From: an uncultured Draconibacterium sp.
Lineage (GTDB): Bacteria > Bacteroidota > Bacteroidia > Bacteroidales > Prolixibacteraceae
Reading direction: 5' to 3'
Assembly: GCF_913063105.1 (NCBI RefSeq)
Contig: NZ_CAJXYQ010000004.1
Location: 1 to 64,000, forward strand
Length of the DNA stretch: 64,000 nucleotides
Every line of letters begins with the position of its first letter. Positions within the stretch are counted from its first letter, which is position 1. The position numbers and the translations under genes are program-made. The notes under the pieces were generated by a model. That model did no database searches. It was not told where the DNA came from and worked only from the letters and a program-made list of their open reading frames with translations. Below, in pieces: positions 45,315-53,862 of this stretch.

Positions 45315-45962
45315 TTATGCTTTCGTGTCGTTTAATCGCTGCAGCAATACCGCAGCAAATGAACTCATTGAAGTATTCTGAACTATTATATGATCGGGCA
45401 GGTCGAGCATTGTTAAGGTAAAATTCCAAATGGCTTTTATACCACAATTTACCAGGTCTTCAGCAACTTCCTGCGCCACATCATTAGGTGTAGTTAAAAT
45501 TGCTATTTCAACATCCAGGCGGTTTGAAAGATGAAATAACTTATTGTATTCCAAAACCGGAGTGTTTCCAATATGTTCTCCAATCTTTTTCTCATCCACA
45601 TCAAAAGCAGCAATAACCTTAATTCCGAGCGTTTGGTGCTCCTGGTATGCCATCAAGGCCGAGCCCAAATTTCCGGCACCAACCAGAAAAGCTTCGTTTA
45701 CATGGTTAAATCCCAAAAACTCTTCCAGGGCATGGCATAATTCATAAGTGTTGTACCCCACCCTTGGCTTTCCCTTAATGCCGGTTACGGCTAAATCTTT
45801 TACTACTTGTGTCGGATCGCATTTTAATTCTTTTCCAATGGTTGGAGCCGAAATATTTAATACACCATTTTCCCGAACTTTTTCAAGAAAAAATAAATAC
45901 CCCGGCAGCCTGCGTAAAGTTGGCTCCGGTACCTGTTTTGTATTCTTTCTTAAATCGTTCAT
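45315..45962 (-). CDS. rex: Redox-sensing transcriptional repressor Rex
   Basis: A 215-residue protein with an N-terminal winged helix (about 10-80, S-A-P-T-I-G-K-E-L-x-x-D-P-T-Q-V-V-K-D-L) and a Rossmann NAD(H)-binding domain with G95-A-G97-N-L-G100. A C-terminal swap helix completes the dimer. Rex represses fermentative or respiratory genes when NADH is low relative to NAD and lets go when NADH binds. No palindromic Rex operator of the TTGTGAA type was seen in the 250 nt upstream. Confidence 0.94.
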   Translation of the reverse strand: MNDLRKNTKQVPEPTLRRLPGYLFFLEKVRENGVLNISAPTIGKELKCDPTQVVKDLAVTGIKGKPRVGYNTYELCHALEEFLGFNHVNEAFLVGAGNLGSALMAYQEHQTLGIKVIAAFDVDEKKIGEHIGNTPVLEYNKLFHLSNRLDVEIAILTTPNDVAQEVAEDLVNCGIKAIWNFTLTMLDLPDHIIVQNTSMSSFAAVLLQRLNDTKA

Positions 45963-46209
45963 CGTTCAAACTTTCTTAAATTTGACATTACTAATCTAAC
46001 AATAAAATTCATTGCAGAATTTTTTCTTTATTTAAAATTTACTTTTTTTCACTGAAAATTAACACATAAACCCCCTTGTTTTTCAATTGCAAAGCGCACA
46101 TTGCATTTTTATTTTATTGATGTAAATTACACTATACAAAAGTTGATTTTAGCTGAAATTTACAAATATCTATACTAACGCCTTCAAAAACGGTTCTATT
46201 TCTGCCTAA

Positions 46210-47214
46210 TCAGAAAAATAATTGTTTATCATGATTTGGAAAAAATATGCCGGCATCAATTCGTATCCTGTCAAGTGTTTCCATTAGGTCGCTGCTCATT
46301 TTCCAGCTCATTTTCGGACTCTCAATCAGGCCGGCATCAAGGCATTCCATTACATGTGCTGCCTCATACTGATAGCCCCATCCTTCCTTACTTTCATTTG
46401 GGATGAACTGAGGGTCTTCCCCCTCTTTCCAAACTGTTATATCGGTTGGAGTAAACCACCTTGGATGCAGAACAACATAGCCTCTCTCGCAGCAATATTC
46501 GGTTTGTATTGGCGAGTGTACGGCCAAACTTGATGAAAGTGCGGCCATTTCGCCCGCTTGGTATTTGAAAATAATGGAAATACTTTCTTCGCTACCGGTT
46601 GGACTAAAATCAGCCGAAGTTTTTATACTATCCGGAACTCCAAGGGCCGACAGGGCCGCAAATACCGGATAAATACCAATATCAAGTAATGATCCGCCCC
46701 CCAAACTTACATTGTACAAACGCTTGTCTTTCAGAAAAGGTGCGTTAAATGCAAAATCAGACCGAAGCATTTTAAGTTTACCCAACTCGCCGGATTCTAC
46801 AATTTTAATGGCTTTCTGAAAACTGGGTTGAAACATAGTCCAGAAAGCTTCCATTAAAAAGGTATTGTTTTCCTTTGCACACGCAATCATTTGTTTTACC
46901 TCGTGTAAATTCATGGCAAATGCTTTTTCGCAGAGTACTGCTTTTTTCTTTTTTAGACAAAGTATGGTGTGCTCAAAATGGTGCGAGTGTGGGGTGGCAA
47001 TATAAACCACATCGACATTGGGGTCGTTAACCATTTCGGCGTAACTCCCATAGGCTTTTGTGCAGCCCCACTCATTGGCAAACTCCCTGGCCCTGGTCAA
47101 ATCGCGCGACGCTCCAGCATAAAGCCGGGCATTGGGAAGTAATTTTAAATCGGCAACAAACTTGTGCGCAATTCTGCCACACCCCAATACGGCCCAGTTG
47201 TATATTTTACTCAT
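46210..47214 (-). CDS. Gfo/Idh/MocA-family oxidoreductase
   Basis: A 334-residue NAD(P)-dependent dehydrogenase: Rossmann domain with V-L-G-C-G-R-I-A (about 8-15), the catalytic segment L-C-E-K-A-F-A (E-K-P/A motif, about 95), and an alpha/beta domain from about 120. The sequence M-E-A-F-W-T-M-F (about 120) recalls the dihydrodiol dehydrogenase branch. No signal peptide. Substrate is probably a sugar or polyol derivative; it cannot be named. Confidence 0.9.
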   Translation of the reverse strand: MSKIYNWAVLGCGRIAHKFVADLKLLPNARLYAGASRDLTRAREFANEWGCTKAYGSYAEMVNDPNVDVVYIATPHSHHFEHTILCLKKKKAVLCEKAFAMNLHEVKQMIACAKENNTFLMEAFWTMFQPSFQKAIKIVESGELGKLKMLRSDFAFNAPFLKDKRLYNVSLGGGSLLDIGIYPVFAALSALGVPDSIKTSADFSPTGSEESISIIFKYQAGEMAALSSSLAVHSPIQTEYCCERGYVVLHPRWFTPTDITVWKEGEDPQFIPNESKEGWGYQYEAAHVMECLDAGLIESPKMSWKMSSDLMETLDRIRIDAGIFFPNHDKQLFF

Positions 47215-47282
47215 GATTATTTTTATTGATTGGAGGCTAAATGTACAAACTAAATGCTTTTGGTAAAAATTAATCTGTTCTT

Positions 47283-48512
47283 TCAGCTAATTTCCACCTC
47301 TTGCACATTGGTATTAAAATACTTTTGAAACATAGTAAAACGTTGTGATTTACTTTGTTTTCGCTTTTTTCTGACATAAGAAAAGTGCAATGGCGAGAAC
47401 TGTTCAATTTCTTTTAGATATGCTTTATCAAACCACGAATGATTTAACCCTACAGATTCGATAATCATGGTTTCAATGCTTCTGTTCATTAAACCTAAAA
47501 AGTCGTTCATGTTTGGCGTATCAAAACATTCCATTTCTTTTAACGCTGCCCGGCCAAAATGAATGGTTTTGTTCACAAATTTTCCCAGTTCAGCTTCGGG
47601 TAAACATGAAAACATGGTATGTGTAAACGCCAGCGAATCTTCTTTTACATCCTGAATATCGTCTAATAACTGTAAATAAACCCCATAGCCAAAAAGTGCC
47701 TGTTCCTGCTCGCGGGTGAGTTTTCCGGCCACAAGGTAACCATCAGCAAGCACCGATGCTCCACCTTTTTCAAAGCAAATAGAACAAATTTCAGCATCAG
47801 AAATACCATTTTGCCTATTCATTTTTAAACTGTTAGTCTGGCCTTGCTGAATGGCATATAAACTTTCATATACATTTGGGAAACTCTCGCGCGGAAACTC
47901 ATCTTCAAACATTGCAATTAAGCGAAACAGTTGTTCTTCAGTAAAATTTATTGCGGGTAGTTTATGTCCATTTAACCGCTTGTTGAAACGTTCAGAGAAT
48001 TGTAGTTTCTCAGAATGTTCAATTTCCGGGTCATCCAAAAAATTATCGCTGTAAGGGTAAATCATTGAATAGGCAAATACCGACGGTGTAATTTTTATGG
48101 GTACCTGAACCATTAACTGCAAACCATTCATAATCCATACATTTCGCATGCCCTGGTATATATTTTCAGGTTTAAGCTCGGGGCCAAATGCACGTGCTTT
48201 GTAAAAAAAATCTTTCGAAACACCTTTAAAATCTTCTGAAAGAATAATTTCTAAATGGCCGGCTTCAAAATCAAAAACATTTTGAAGAAAATTTTTAAAA
48301 ACCGGGAAAAATGATTTTGCCGGATCTTTTTTCAAGCGCTGCACATTGCGAACATTTTGCAGATCTTTTAATTTACCCTGAAAAGCATCGAAATTTTCCT
48401 GATGTTTTAGCTTTTCTTCTTTAGTATAAGCTTTCTGAAAATGCGGCAATTCATCGCTGCTGGCTTCCCACATTTTTATAAAATGGCTGATGTAATCCTG
48501 TACAGGCAACAT
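47283..48512 (-). CDS. Class I isoprenoid-synthase-like protein
   Basis: A 409-residue all-helical protein. Two acidic motifs have the spacing and character of class I terpenoid synthases: D156-x-x-x-D160-D161 (Y-S-D-N-F-L-D-D) and D284-D285-I-Q-D288 (L-L-D-D-I-Q-D), where magnesium and diphosphate would bind. It is longer than prenyltransferases and differs from squalene and phytoene synthases. It ends with a basic tail. The role, perhaps making an isoprenoid lipid or binding prenyl diphosphate, is inferred only. It stands 68 nt from the Gfo/Idh gene, same strand. Confidence 0.62.
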   Translation of the reverse strand: MLPVQDYISHFIKMWEASSDELPHFQKAYTKEEKLKHQENFDAFQGKLKDLQNVRNVQRLKKDPAKSFFPVFKNFLQNVFDFEAGHLEIILSEDFKGVSKDFFYKARAFGPELKPENIYQGMRNVWIMNGLQLMVQVPIKITPSVFAYSMIYPYSDNFLDDPEIEHSEKLQFSERFNKRLNGHKLPAINFTEEQLFRLIAMFEDEFPRESFPNVYESLYAIQQGQTNSLKMNRQNGISDAEICSICFEKGGASVLADGYLVAGKLTREQEQALFGYGVYLQLLDDIQDVKEDSLAFTHTMFSCLPEAELGKFVNKTIHFGRAALKEMECFDTPNMNDFLGLMNRSIETMIIESVGLNHSWFDKAYLKEIEQFSPLHFSYVRKKRKQSKSQRFTMFQKYFNTNVQEVEIS

Positions 48513-48614
48513 AATTTTTGTTTTTCCCGAAATTAGCTGAAAACAGGGAAAAACCTGAAATTTATTAGATAAGCAGCGATTTTTTGGGGGTTAATGGCTT
48601 TATTAAAACTGTAA

Positions 48615-48664
48615 AATTATTTCAAACGATAAATCGTACGGTGTACTTATCGTTTGAAATAATT
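48615..48664 (-). terminator. Long perfect inverted repeat after yebC
   Basis: Perfect 18-bp inverted repeat (48615-48632 with 48647-48664), 14-nt loop. It lies 8 nt beyond the yebC stop and is followed leftward by TTTTACAGTTTTAA, so it fits a terminator; its length is unusual. Confidence 0.65.
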
Positions 48665-48671
48665 CGATAAT

Positions 48672-49382
48672 CTATGCAATATTGGTATAAACGGCCTGCA
48701 CGTCTTCGTCTTCTTCCATCCGGTCCAACATCTTCTCAATATCTTCAAGTTGTTCTTCAGAAAACTCGACCGGGGTGTTAGGTATTCGTCTGAGTTCGGC
48801 TTTACTTACTTCAATTTCCAGCTCTTCAAATTTATGCGCTAAATCGCTAAAGCTGGTATATTCTCCATAGGCGTAGTAGGTTCCGTCATTTTCTTCAATT
48901 TCATCCAGTCCTGCATCAATCAGCTCCAACTCAATTTCTTCCAGCTCCATAGCTTCAGGCATTGCAAATTCAAAAACGGCTTTTCTTGAGAACATAAACT
49001 CTAGTGAACCGTTTGGCACCTGGCCACCGCCGGCTTTATTAAAATAGCTTTTAACATTGGCTACGGTACGAGTGGTATTATCTGTAGCTGCTTCAACAAA
49101 AACCAATACGCCATGTGGTCCTTTTCCTTCGTAAGTTGTTTCAATAAAAGCTGCTGCATCTTTTCCCGAAGCACGTTTAATGGCGGCATCAATATTTGCT
49201 TTTGGCATATTTTGCGCCTTGGCATTCATGATAGCGGTACGTAAAGCCGGGTTCAAATCCGCTTCAGGGCCTCCGTCTTTTGCTGCAATTGTTATCTTTT
49301 TCGAAAGTTTCGGAAATACTCTCGACATTTTATCCCAGCGTTTCTCCTTCGCTGCCCTTCGGTATTCAAATGCTCTTCCCAT
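48672..49382 (-). CDS. YebC/PmpR-family protein
   Basis: A 236-residue cytoplasmic protein of the YebC family: [12 protein letters not shown] start, the N-x-x-L-R-x-A-I-x-x-A-K segment (about 45-58), the Y-E-G-x-G-P-x-G-V motif (about 80-92) and the acidic C-terminal domain (S-L-E-F-M-F, later M-E-E-D-E-D-V-Q). YebC proteins bind DNA as regulators or assist translation of difficult sequences. The ATG at 49382 gives the family's normal length; the frame extends 63 nt further up without reason. Almost certainly a single gene, with the small cysteine protein next to it. Confidence 0.93.
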   Translation of the reverse strand: MGRAFEYRRAAKEKRWDKMSRVFPKLSKKITIAAKDGGPEADLNPALRTAIMNAKAQNMPKANIDAAIKRASGKDAAAFIETTYEGKGPHGVLVFVEAATDNTTRTVANVKSYFNKAGGGQVPNGSLEFMFSRKAVFEFAMPEAMELEEIELELIDAGLDEIEENDGTYYAYGEYTSFSDLAHKFEELEIEVSKAELRRIPNTPVEFSEEQLEDIEKMLDRMEEDEDVQAVYTNIA

Positions 49383-49499
49383 GAATATGTCTGTTTTGAA
49401 ATTTTGTGCGAAAATAAATACTGAAAAGGGAAATACCAAAATCAATAACTTTTTTCTGGGTATTTTACCTTGTCCGCACAGGTTTATCGGTATCGATAA

Positions 49500-49628
49500 C
49501 TACAAAGCCAGTTTTTTAGGTTTACATACCTTTTCCTCTTTTCTTACTTTGGCACCACATTTTTTGCAACTGAACTTCGCTTCTTTTTTATCCTGAAATC
49601 CCTTCTTTTTACATGCTTTTTTACTCAT
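49500..49628 (-). CDS. 42-residue basic cysteine protein
   Basis: A small protein, M-S-K-K-A-C-K-K-K-G-F..., with four Cys, two as C-K-K-C (residues 21-24), rich in Lys, ending K-P-K-K-L-A-L. Its start ATG overlaps the stop of the kinase-RapZ gene by 2 nt (ATGA), which suggests translational coupling. It looks like a short zinc-binding or nucleic-acid-binding peptide. Below the size limit of most gene finders, so easily missed. Confidence 0.6.
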   Translation of the reverse strand: MSKKACKKKGFQDKKEAKFSCKKCGAKVRKEEKVCKPKKLAL

Positions 49629-51058
49629 CTCCAATTTTCCTGTTCACGATGTACTACAACAACGTTTACAGGGTAATTGTTTTGCAGGTATTCTCCAATT
49701 TTCTCTGCCGAATAAACTGAACGATGCTGACCTCCGGTGCAACCAAAACCGATTGACAGGTGAGAAAAACCTCTTTCAAGATAAACCTTCACCGACTGAT
49801 CGATCAATACTTTCGCCGCATCAATAAAAAGCCGGATTTCCGATTTTTGTTCTAAAAACTCCTGCACAGACAAATCCTTACCACTTAGCTTCTTGTATTC
49901 ATCGTAACGGCCTGGATTGTTAATGGCACGGCAATCAAAAACATGGCCTCCGCCATTTCCCGATGGATCATCGGGATAGCCTTTTTTATAAGAAAAACTT
50001 GTTACCCGAACAGTTAAATTCGATTTCTCCTGCCCTATTTCTTTTAGCACCTCTGAATGGGTAAGCTGGTTTAACACATTGGTTAATTCGGGCAATGCAA
50101 CAGGTAAATTTAAATCGGCTAACAATACCTCCAGATTTTTCAAGGCGTAAGGAATACTTTTTAGAAAATGTTCTTTTTTCTCGTAAAAACCTCTGAAACC
50201 ATAAGCCCCCATTGCCTGCATAATTCGAATCAGGACAAATCCTTTGAAATATCCGGCAAATTTTTCCTCGTCAACCTTCATGTATTTTTTAAGCTCCGAA
50301 ATATAGAAATTGTACAACTGGGTTCTTACACTTTCCGGAATATCGGCTTTGCCATCGTACAACAACGAGGCTAAATCGTATTGCAGGGCTCCCAATCGTC
50401 CCCCCTGGTAATCAATAAAATAAACATCGTCATCTTTTAACATTACATTGCGCGACTGAAAATCGCGATACAAAAAGTAGTTGGAACTGGCACTTAGCAG
50501 GTAATTACTAAAGAGCTGAAAATCATCTTCCAGTGCCTGTTCGTCAAAATGAATTTTAGCCAGTTTCAAAAAGTAGTATTTAAAATAATTTAAATCCCAC
50601 ATCATCGATTGTTTATCAAATGCTTCGCGCGGATAACAAACCGAATAGTCAATTTCTTTGCCTGCAATGATTTGAATTTTAGGCAGAGCCTGTAAAACCT
50701 TTTTATATACCGAAATTATATTTTCAGAAAATCCCTCTTCTTCACGTGTTTTTGTGAGAAACTCAAAAAGTGTGGTATTGCCTAAATCCTCTAACAAATA
50801 CTTTTTCAGGTCGGAACTTACCGAATACACCTTAGGAACATTTACTCCCTTGATATAAAAATGATTACTAAACGATAAAAACGCGGTGTTTTCCTTAACG
50901 TCGCTGTTTAAAGCGCCTATTACCGTACGATTTTTATTACCTAAACGGCAGTATTGGCGGTACGAGCCCGATGGTGGCAATAACTCAAATTGTTCGACCT
51001 TTTCATTAAAATGACTCTCGAAGAGTTGAATTATTTCGTTTTTTTCTGCTGTCTTCAA
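49625..51058 (-). CDS. Kinase-RapZ C-terminal fusion protein
   Basis: A 477-residue fusion. Residues 1-330 form an aminoglycoside phosphotransferase-like kinase with the catalytic loop Y-R-D199-F-Q-S-R-N204 and the metal segment F-I-D216-Y-Q-G-G-R, as in anomeric sugar kinases (AmgK-like). Residues about 345-477 form the RapZ C-terminal domain, with G-F-G-C440-T-G-G-Q-H445-R-S, but the N-terminal Walker A NTPase half of enteric RapZ is missing. In E. coli this domain senses glucosamine 6-phosphate and binds small RNA. A link between amino sugar phosphorylation and sensing is plausible but inferred. Confidence 0.88.
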   Translation of the reverse strand: MKTAEKNEIIQLFESHFNEKVEQFELLPPSGSYRQYCRLGNKNRTVIGALNSDVKENTAFLSFSNHFYIKGVNVPKVYSVSSDLKKYLLEDLGNTTLFEFLTKTREEEGFSENIISVYKKVLQALPKIQIIAGKEIDYSVCYPREAFDKQSMMWDLNYFKYYFLKLAKIHFDEQALEDDFQLFSNYLLSASSNYFLYRDFQSRNVMLKDDDVYFIDYQGGRLGALQYDLASLLYDGKADIPESVRTQLYNFYISELKKYMKVDEEKFAGYFKGFVLIRIMQAMGAYGFRGFYEKKEHFLKSIPYALKNLEVLLADLNLPVALPELTNVLNQLTHSEVLKEIGQEKSNLTVRVTSFSYKKGYPDDPSGNGGGHVFDCRAINNPGRYDEYKKLSGKDLSVQEFLEQKSEIRLFIDAAKVLIDQSVKVYLERGFSHLSIGFGCTGGQHRSVYSAEKIGEYLQNNYPVNVVVVHREQENWR

Positions 51059-51109
51059 CGATTATAATTTTAAATTAAACTTACATTTATAGCTTAAAAG
51101 TAATTGGCT

Positions 51110-51832
51110 ATGGGTAAAACCAAAATCAAAAGTATCTATTTTTTGAGATTACTAAGAAATTTCTTCTTATTGATTGGTTTTTTCTTCTTTTTATGCGTGG
51201 TTTTGGCATTTACCGAACAGCCCTACTGGGTTTATCATTGGCTGGGTACCAGTAAATCGGAATTAAAATGGGAACCCCGGCATATTATTTTACTGGGTGG
51301 TGGCGGAATGCCAAGCGAAAGTAACCTGATACGTTGCTGGTACGCACAGCGGGCGGCAAAATCGTTTCCCAATACAAAATTAATTATTGCCATGCCCGGT
51401 TTAACCGAAGACAGTTTAAGCACACCAAACAGAATAAAAGCAGAGCTTGTGGCCGGTGGTATTCCACACAAAAGAATTAGTTTTGAGCCCCTTGGCACCA
51501 ATACCCGATCGCAGGCGCTGGAATGTATGCACCTGGTAAAAATGCAGGACCCCATACTTCTTGTTACTTCGCCCGAACACATGCGCCGAGCTGTATTATC
51601 TTTTAAAAAGGCCGGATTTACAAAGATAAATGCTTTACCGGCTTTTGAAAATGCTTCAGAAGCAGACTTTTCATTTACAGATGATGAACTTGGAGGCAAT
51701 GCTCCGTTGATACCCGATGTAGGAGAAAGTACCAATATGCGTTACCAGGTTTGGAACCATTTAAAATATGAAATATTAATTGCCCGCGAACTGGTTGCCT
51801 TAAGCTACTACAAACTAAGAGGATGGATTTAA
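51110..51832 (+). CDS. YdcF/SanA (DUF218)-family membrane protein
   Basis: A 240-residue protein with one N-terminal membrane helix (about 14-36) and a DUF218 domain (about 60-220) containing I-I-L-L-G-G-G-G (about 64-71), the S-N-x-x-R-C segment and T-S-P-E-H-M-R-R (about 160). Relatives (SanA, ElyC, YdcF) act in envelope integrity or lipid-carrier metabolism. The ATG at 51110 is preferred over an in-frame TTG at 51104. It is divergent from the kinase-RapZ gene. Confidence 0.87.
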   Translation: MGKTKIKSIYFLRLLRNFFLLIGFFFFLCVVLAFTEQPYWVYHWLGTSKSELKWEPRHIILLGGGGMPSESNLIRCWYAQRAAKSFPNTKLIIAMPGLTEDSLSTPNRIKAELVAGGIPHKRISFEPLGTNTRSQALECMHLVKMQDPILLVTSPEHMRRAVLSFKKAGFTKINALPAFENASEADFSFTDDELGGNAPLIPDVGESTNMRYQVWNHLKYEILIARELVALSYYKLRGWI

Positions 51833-51837
51833 ACCAC

Positions 51838-53604
51838 TTATAACTGAACTATTAAAACCGTTGGTTCATCATTACGCAGCACATCAACCGTAATCGTTTG
51901 TCCGGCTTCCAGGGTTTTTAAACGATCCATATACTCATAAATATTGCCCACTTTTTTGCCTTCAATGGCAATAATGATATCGCCTTTTTTCATGCCCGCT
52001 TTAAAGGCCGGTTTACCTTTGGTGACGGCATCAATGCGCATACCTCTTTTTTCAATACCAGCAAAATCGGGCATAACGCCTAAAGTTACTTTGTAACGTC
52101 CGCCCCTGCTTCGCTGAAATTTACTTCCGGCTTCCTGAAAAGTAAGCTTCTCTTCGCGGTTTGCAACCTCGGTAAGCACCGCTGCCGAATACTCCATAAC
52201 CAATTGTGCTCCTTCAAAATTTATGAGTTCGGCATCGTCTTGCGGTGTATGGTAATCGGGATGTGCACCAGTAGAAATAAAAAACACGGGGATATCTTGC
52301 AAATAAAATGAAGCATGATCTGATGGTCCGATTCCTTCGCCCGAAAGTGCCAGTTGAAAACCGGGATTCAGGTTATTTAAGATCTGTTCTGTTTCAACAG
52401 CAGTTTTTGTGCCCCCAATACTCAAACTTTTCGTTTCATTATCTAAACGGCCTACCATATCAAAATTTAACATCGCTACCATTTTATCCGTGTTTACCGG
52501 AGGTTCTGCAGTAAATGCTTTCGACCCCACCAAGCCCATTTCTTCGGCTCCAAATGCAACAAAAATAACACTACGTTTATTGTTTTTTTCACCGGCCAGT
52601 TTCTCTGCCAGCTGTATTACTGCCGATACTCCCGAAGCATTATCGTCGGCACCGTTGTGCACAGCAATGGTATCCACAGCTCTCGAGCCCGAGCCAGGGC
52701 CACCCATTCCAAGGTGATCAAAATGAGCTCCTACCACTACATATTCATCTTTCAACCTCTCATCAGTACCGGGAAGCATTGCAACAACATTACGGGTGGT
52801 AGTTTCTTTAAGCTCCACACTAACATTTGCTGTTACCAGCGAAGCAAGCTGTATGTTTTTTCCGGTATTTTGCTCCAGCATTTTAGCTTCCAGAGTTTCA
52901 ATACTTTCGCCACTTCCCTCAAGTATTTTATTGGCAACGGCACGTGTTACCTGTATTACAGGAATGGAAAAGCGGCTACTGTTTTTGTCAAAAAACAACG
53001 ACGACAATTCATCTTTTTCGCTAAACTTTGTGCCGGCAACAAAAATAATTCCGGCAGCATTTTTATCTGCAGCGGTTAAAGCTTTTGCACGCTCGGTAGA
53101 ATATTGCAAAAGCGGACTGTTGGGATTATCCAAATCAGGATCGCCCTGAAGTACCATTAACCATTTACCACTAACATCGATGTTTTCAAAATCGTTCCAT
53201 TGCAAGGAATCTCTTTTTACCTCAAGGCCAAAACCCGCAAAAACTACCGGAGCCTCCACTTTTGTGTTTGCCGAAAAAGCATAGGGTAAAAAATCCGTTT
53301 CAGCATTAAAATTAACATCGTCAACCTTTAACAGGTTCCCCTCGGCTACCTGTGCCGATGTTACCAGGTTAAACTCCTGAAATCCGTTATCAAATAAAAG
53401 CTCCAGACCTGCAGACTCAAATTTTTCGAAAATATATTGCGCCGCCAATAAATCACCTTTTTCACCTGATTTTCGCCCTTTTAACGAATCGGATGCCAAA
53501 TAATTGATGTTTTCACGTATTTCTTCAATGCTTATTTCGCTATTAAAATTCGGACCACAAGCTGCAAAAACCAATATGCCTAAAATAAAAACAATGTATT
53601 TCAT
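51838..53604 (-). CDS. M28-family zinc aminopeptidase with PDZ domain
   Basis: A 588-residue exported lipoprotein (lipobox ending at A-A-C, about residue 16). A PA-like insertion (about 100-245) precedes the M28 zinc peptidase domain (about 265-465) with A-H-F-D-H, G-A-D320-D-N-A-S-G and G-A-E354-E355-M-G-L, which are the metal-binding and general-base residues. A C-terminal PDZ domain (about 490-588) ends the protein. The ATG at 53604 is chosen because it starts the signal; the frame opens 165 nt upstream without a signal. It should digest peptides in the periplasm or at the surface. Confidence 0.93.
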   Translation of the reverse strand: MKYIVFILGILVFAACGPNFNSEISIEEIRENINYLASDSLKGRKSGEKGDLLAAQYIFEKFESAGLELLFDNGFQEFNLVTSAQVAEGNLLKVDDVNFNAETDFLPYAFSANTKVEAPVVFAGFGLEVKRDSLQWNDFENIDVSGKWLMVLQGDPDLDNPNSPLLQYSTERAKALTAADKNAAGIIFVAGTKFSEKDELSSLFFDKNSSRFSIPVIQVTRAVANKILEGSGESIETLEAKMLEQNTGKNIQLASLVTANVSVELKETTTRNVVAMLPGTDERLKDEYVVVGAHFDHLGMGGPGSGSRAVDTIAVHNGADDNASGVSAVIQLAEKLAGEKNNKRSVIFVAFGAEEMGLVGSKAFTAEPPVNTDKMVAMLNFDMVGRLDNETKSLSIGGTKTAVETEQILNNLNPGFQLALSGEGIGPSDHASFYLQDIPVFFISTGAHPDYHTPQDDAELINFEGAQLVMEYSAAVLTEVANREEKLTFQEAGSKFQRSRGGRYKVTLGVMPDFAGIEKRGMRIDAVTKGKPAFKAGMKKGDIIIAIEGKKVGNIYEYMDRLKTLEAGQTITVDVLRNDEPTVLIVQL

Positions 53605-53862
53605 CTGATAAAAATTATTTCTTTTCAACGGTAAAAGACCGGATTCGCATGATTGTTTAGCTATGGTTTTGTACCAATTACTTATGCTCCTCCTTTTTTT
53701 CTGAATTAATATTCTGTTTTGAAAACAACTGGAAATAAATTTGGTTTTATGTTTTATAAAAACTTTCAACGAAGTTATAGATTGACCAGCAATATTACCT
53801 ATAAATCGTGATTAAAAAAAAGTAGATGTGTATATTTACCACTTCGTAAAAAAACATACATT

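Noticed and set aside
45963..46209. Rex operator upstream of rex
   Set aside because: No palindrome resembling TTGTGAA-N4-TTCACAA was found by reading both strands.
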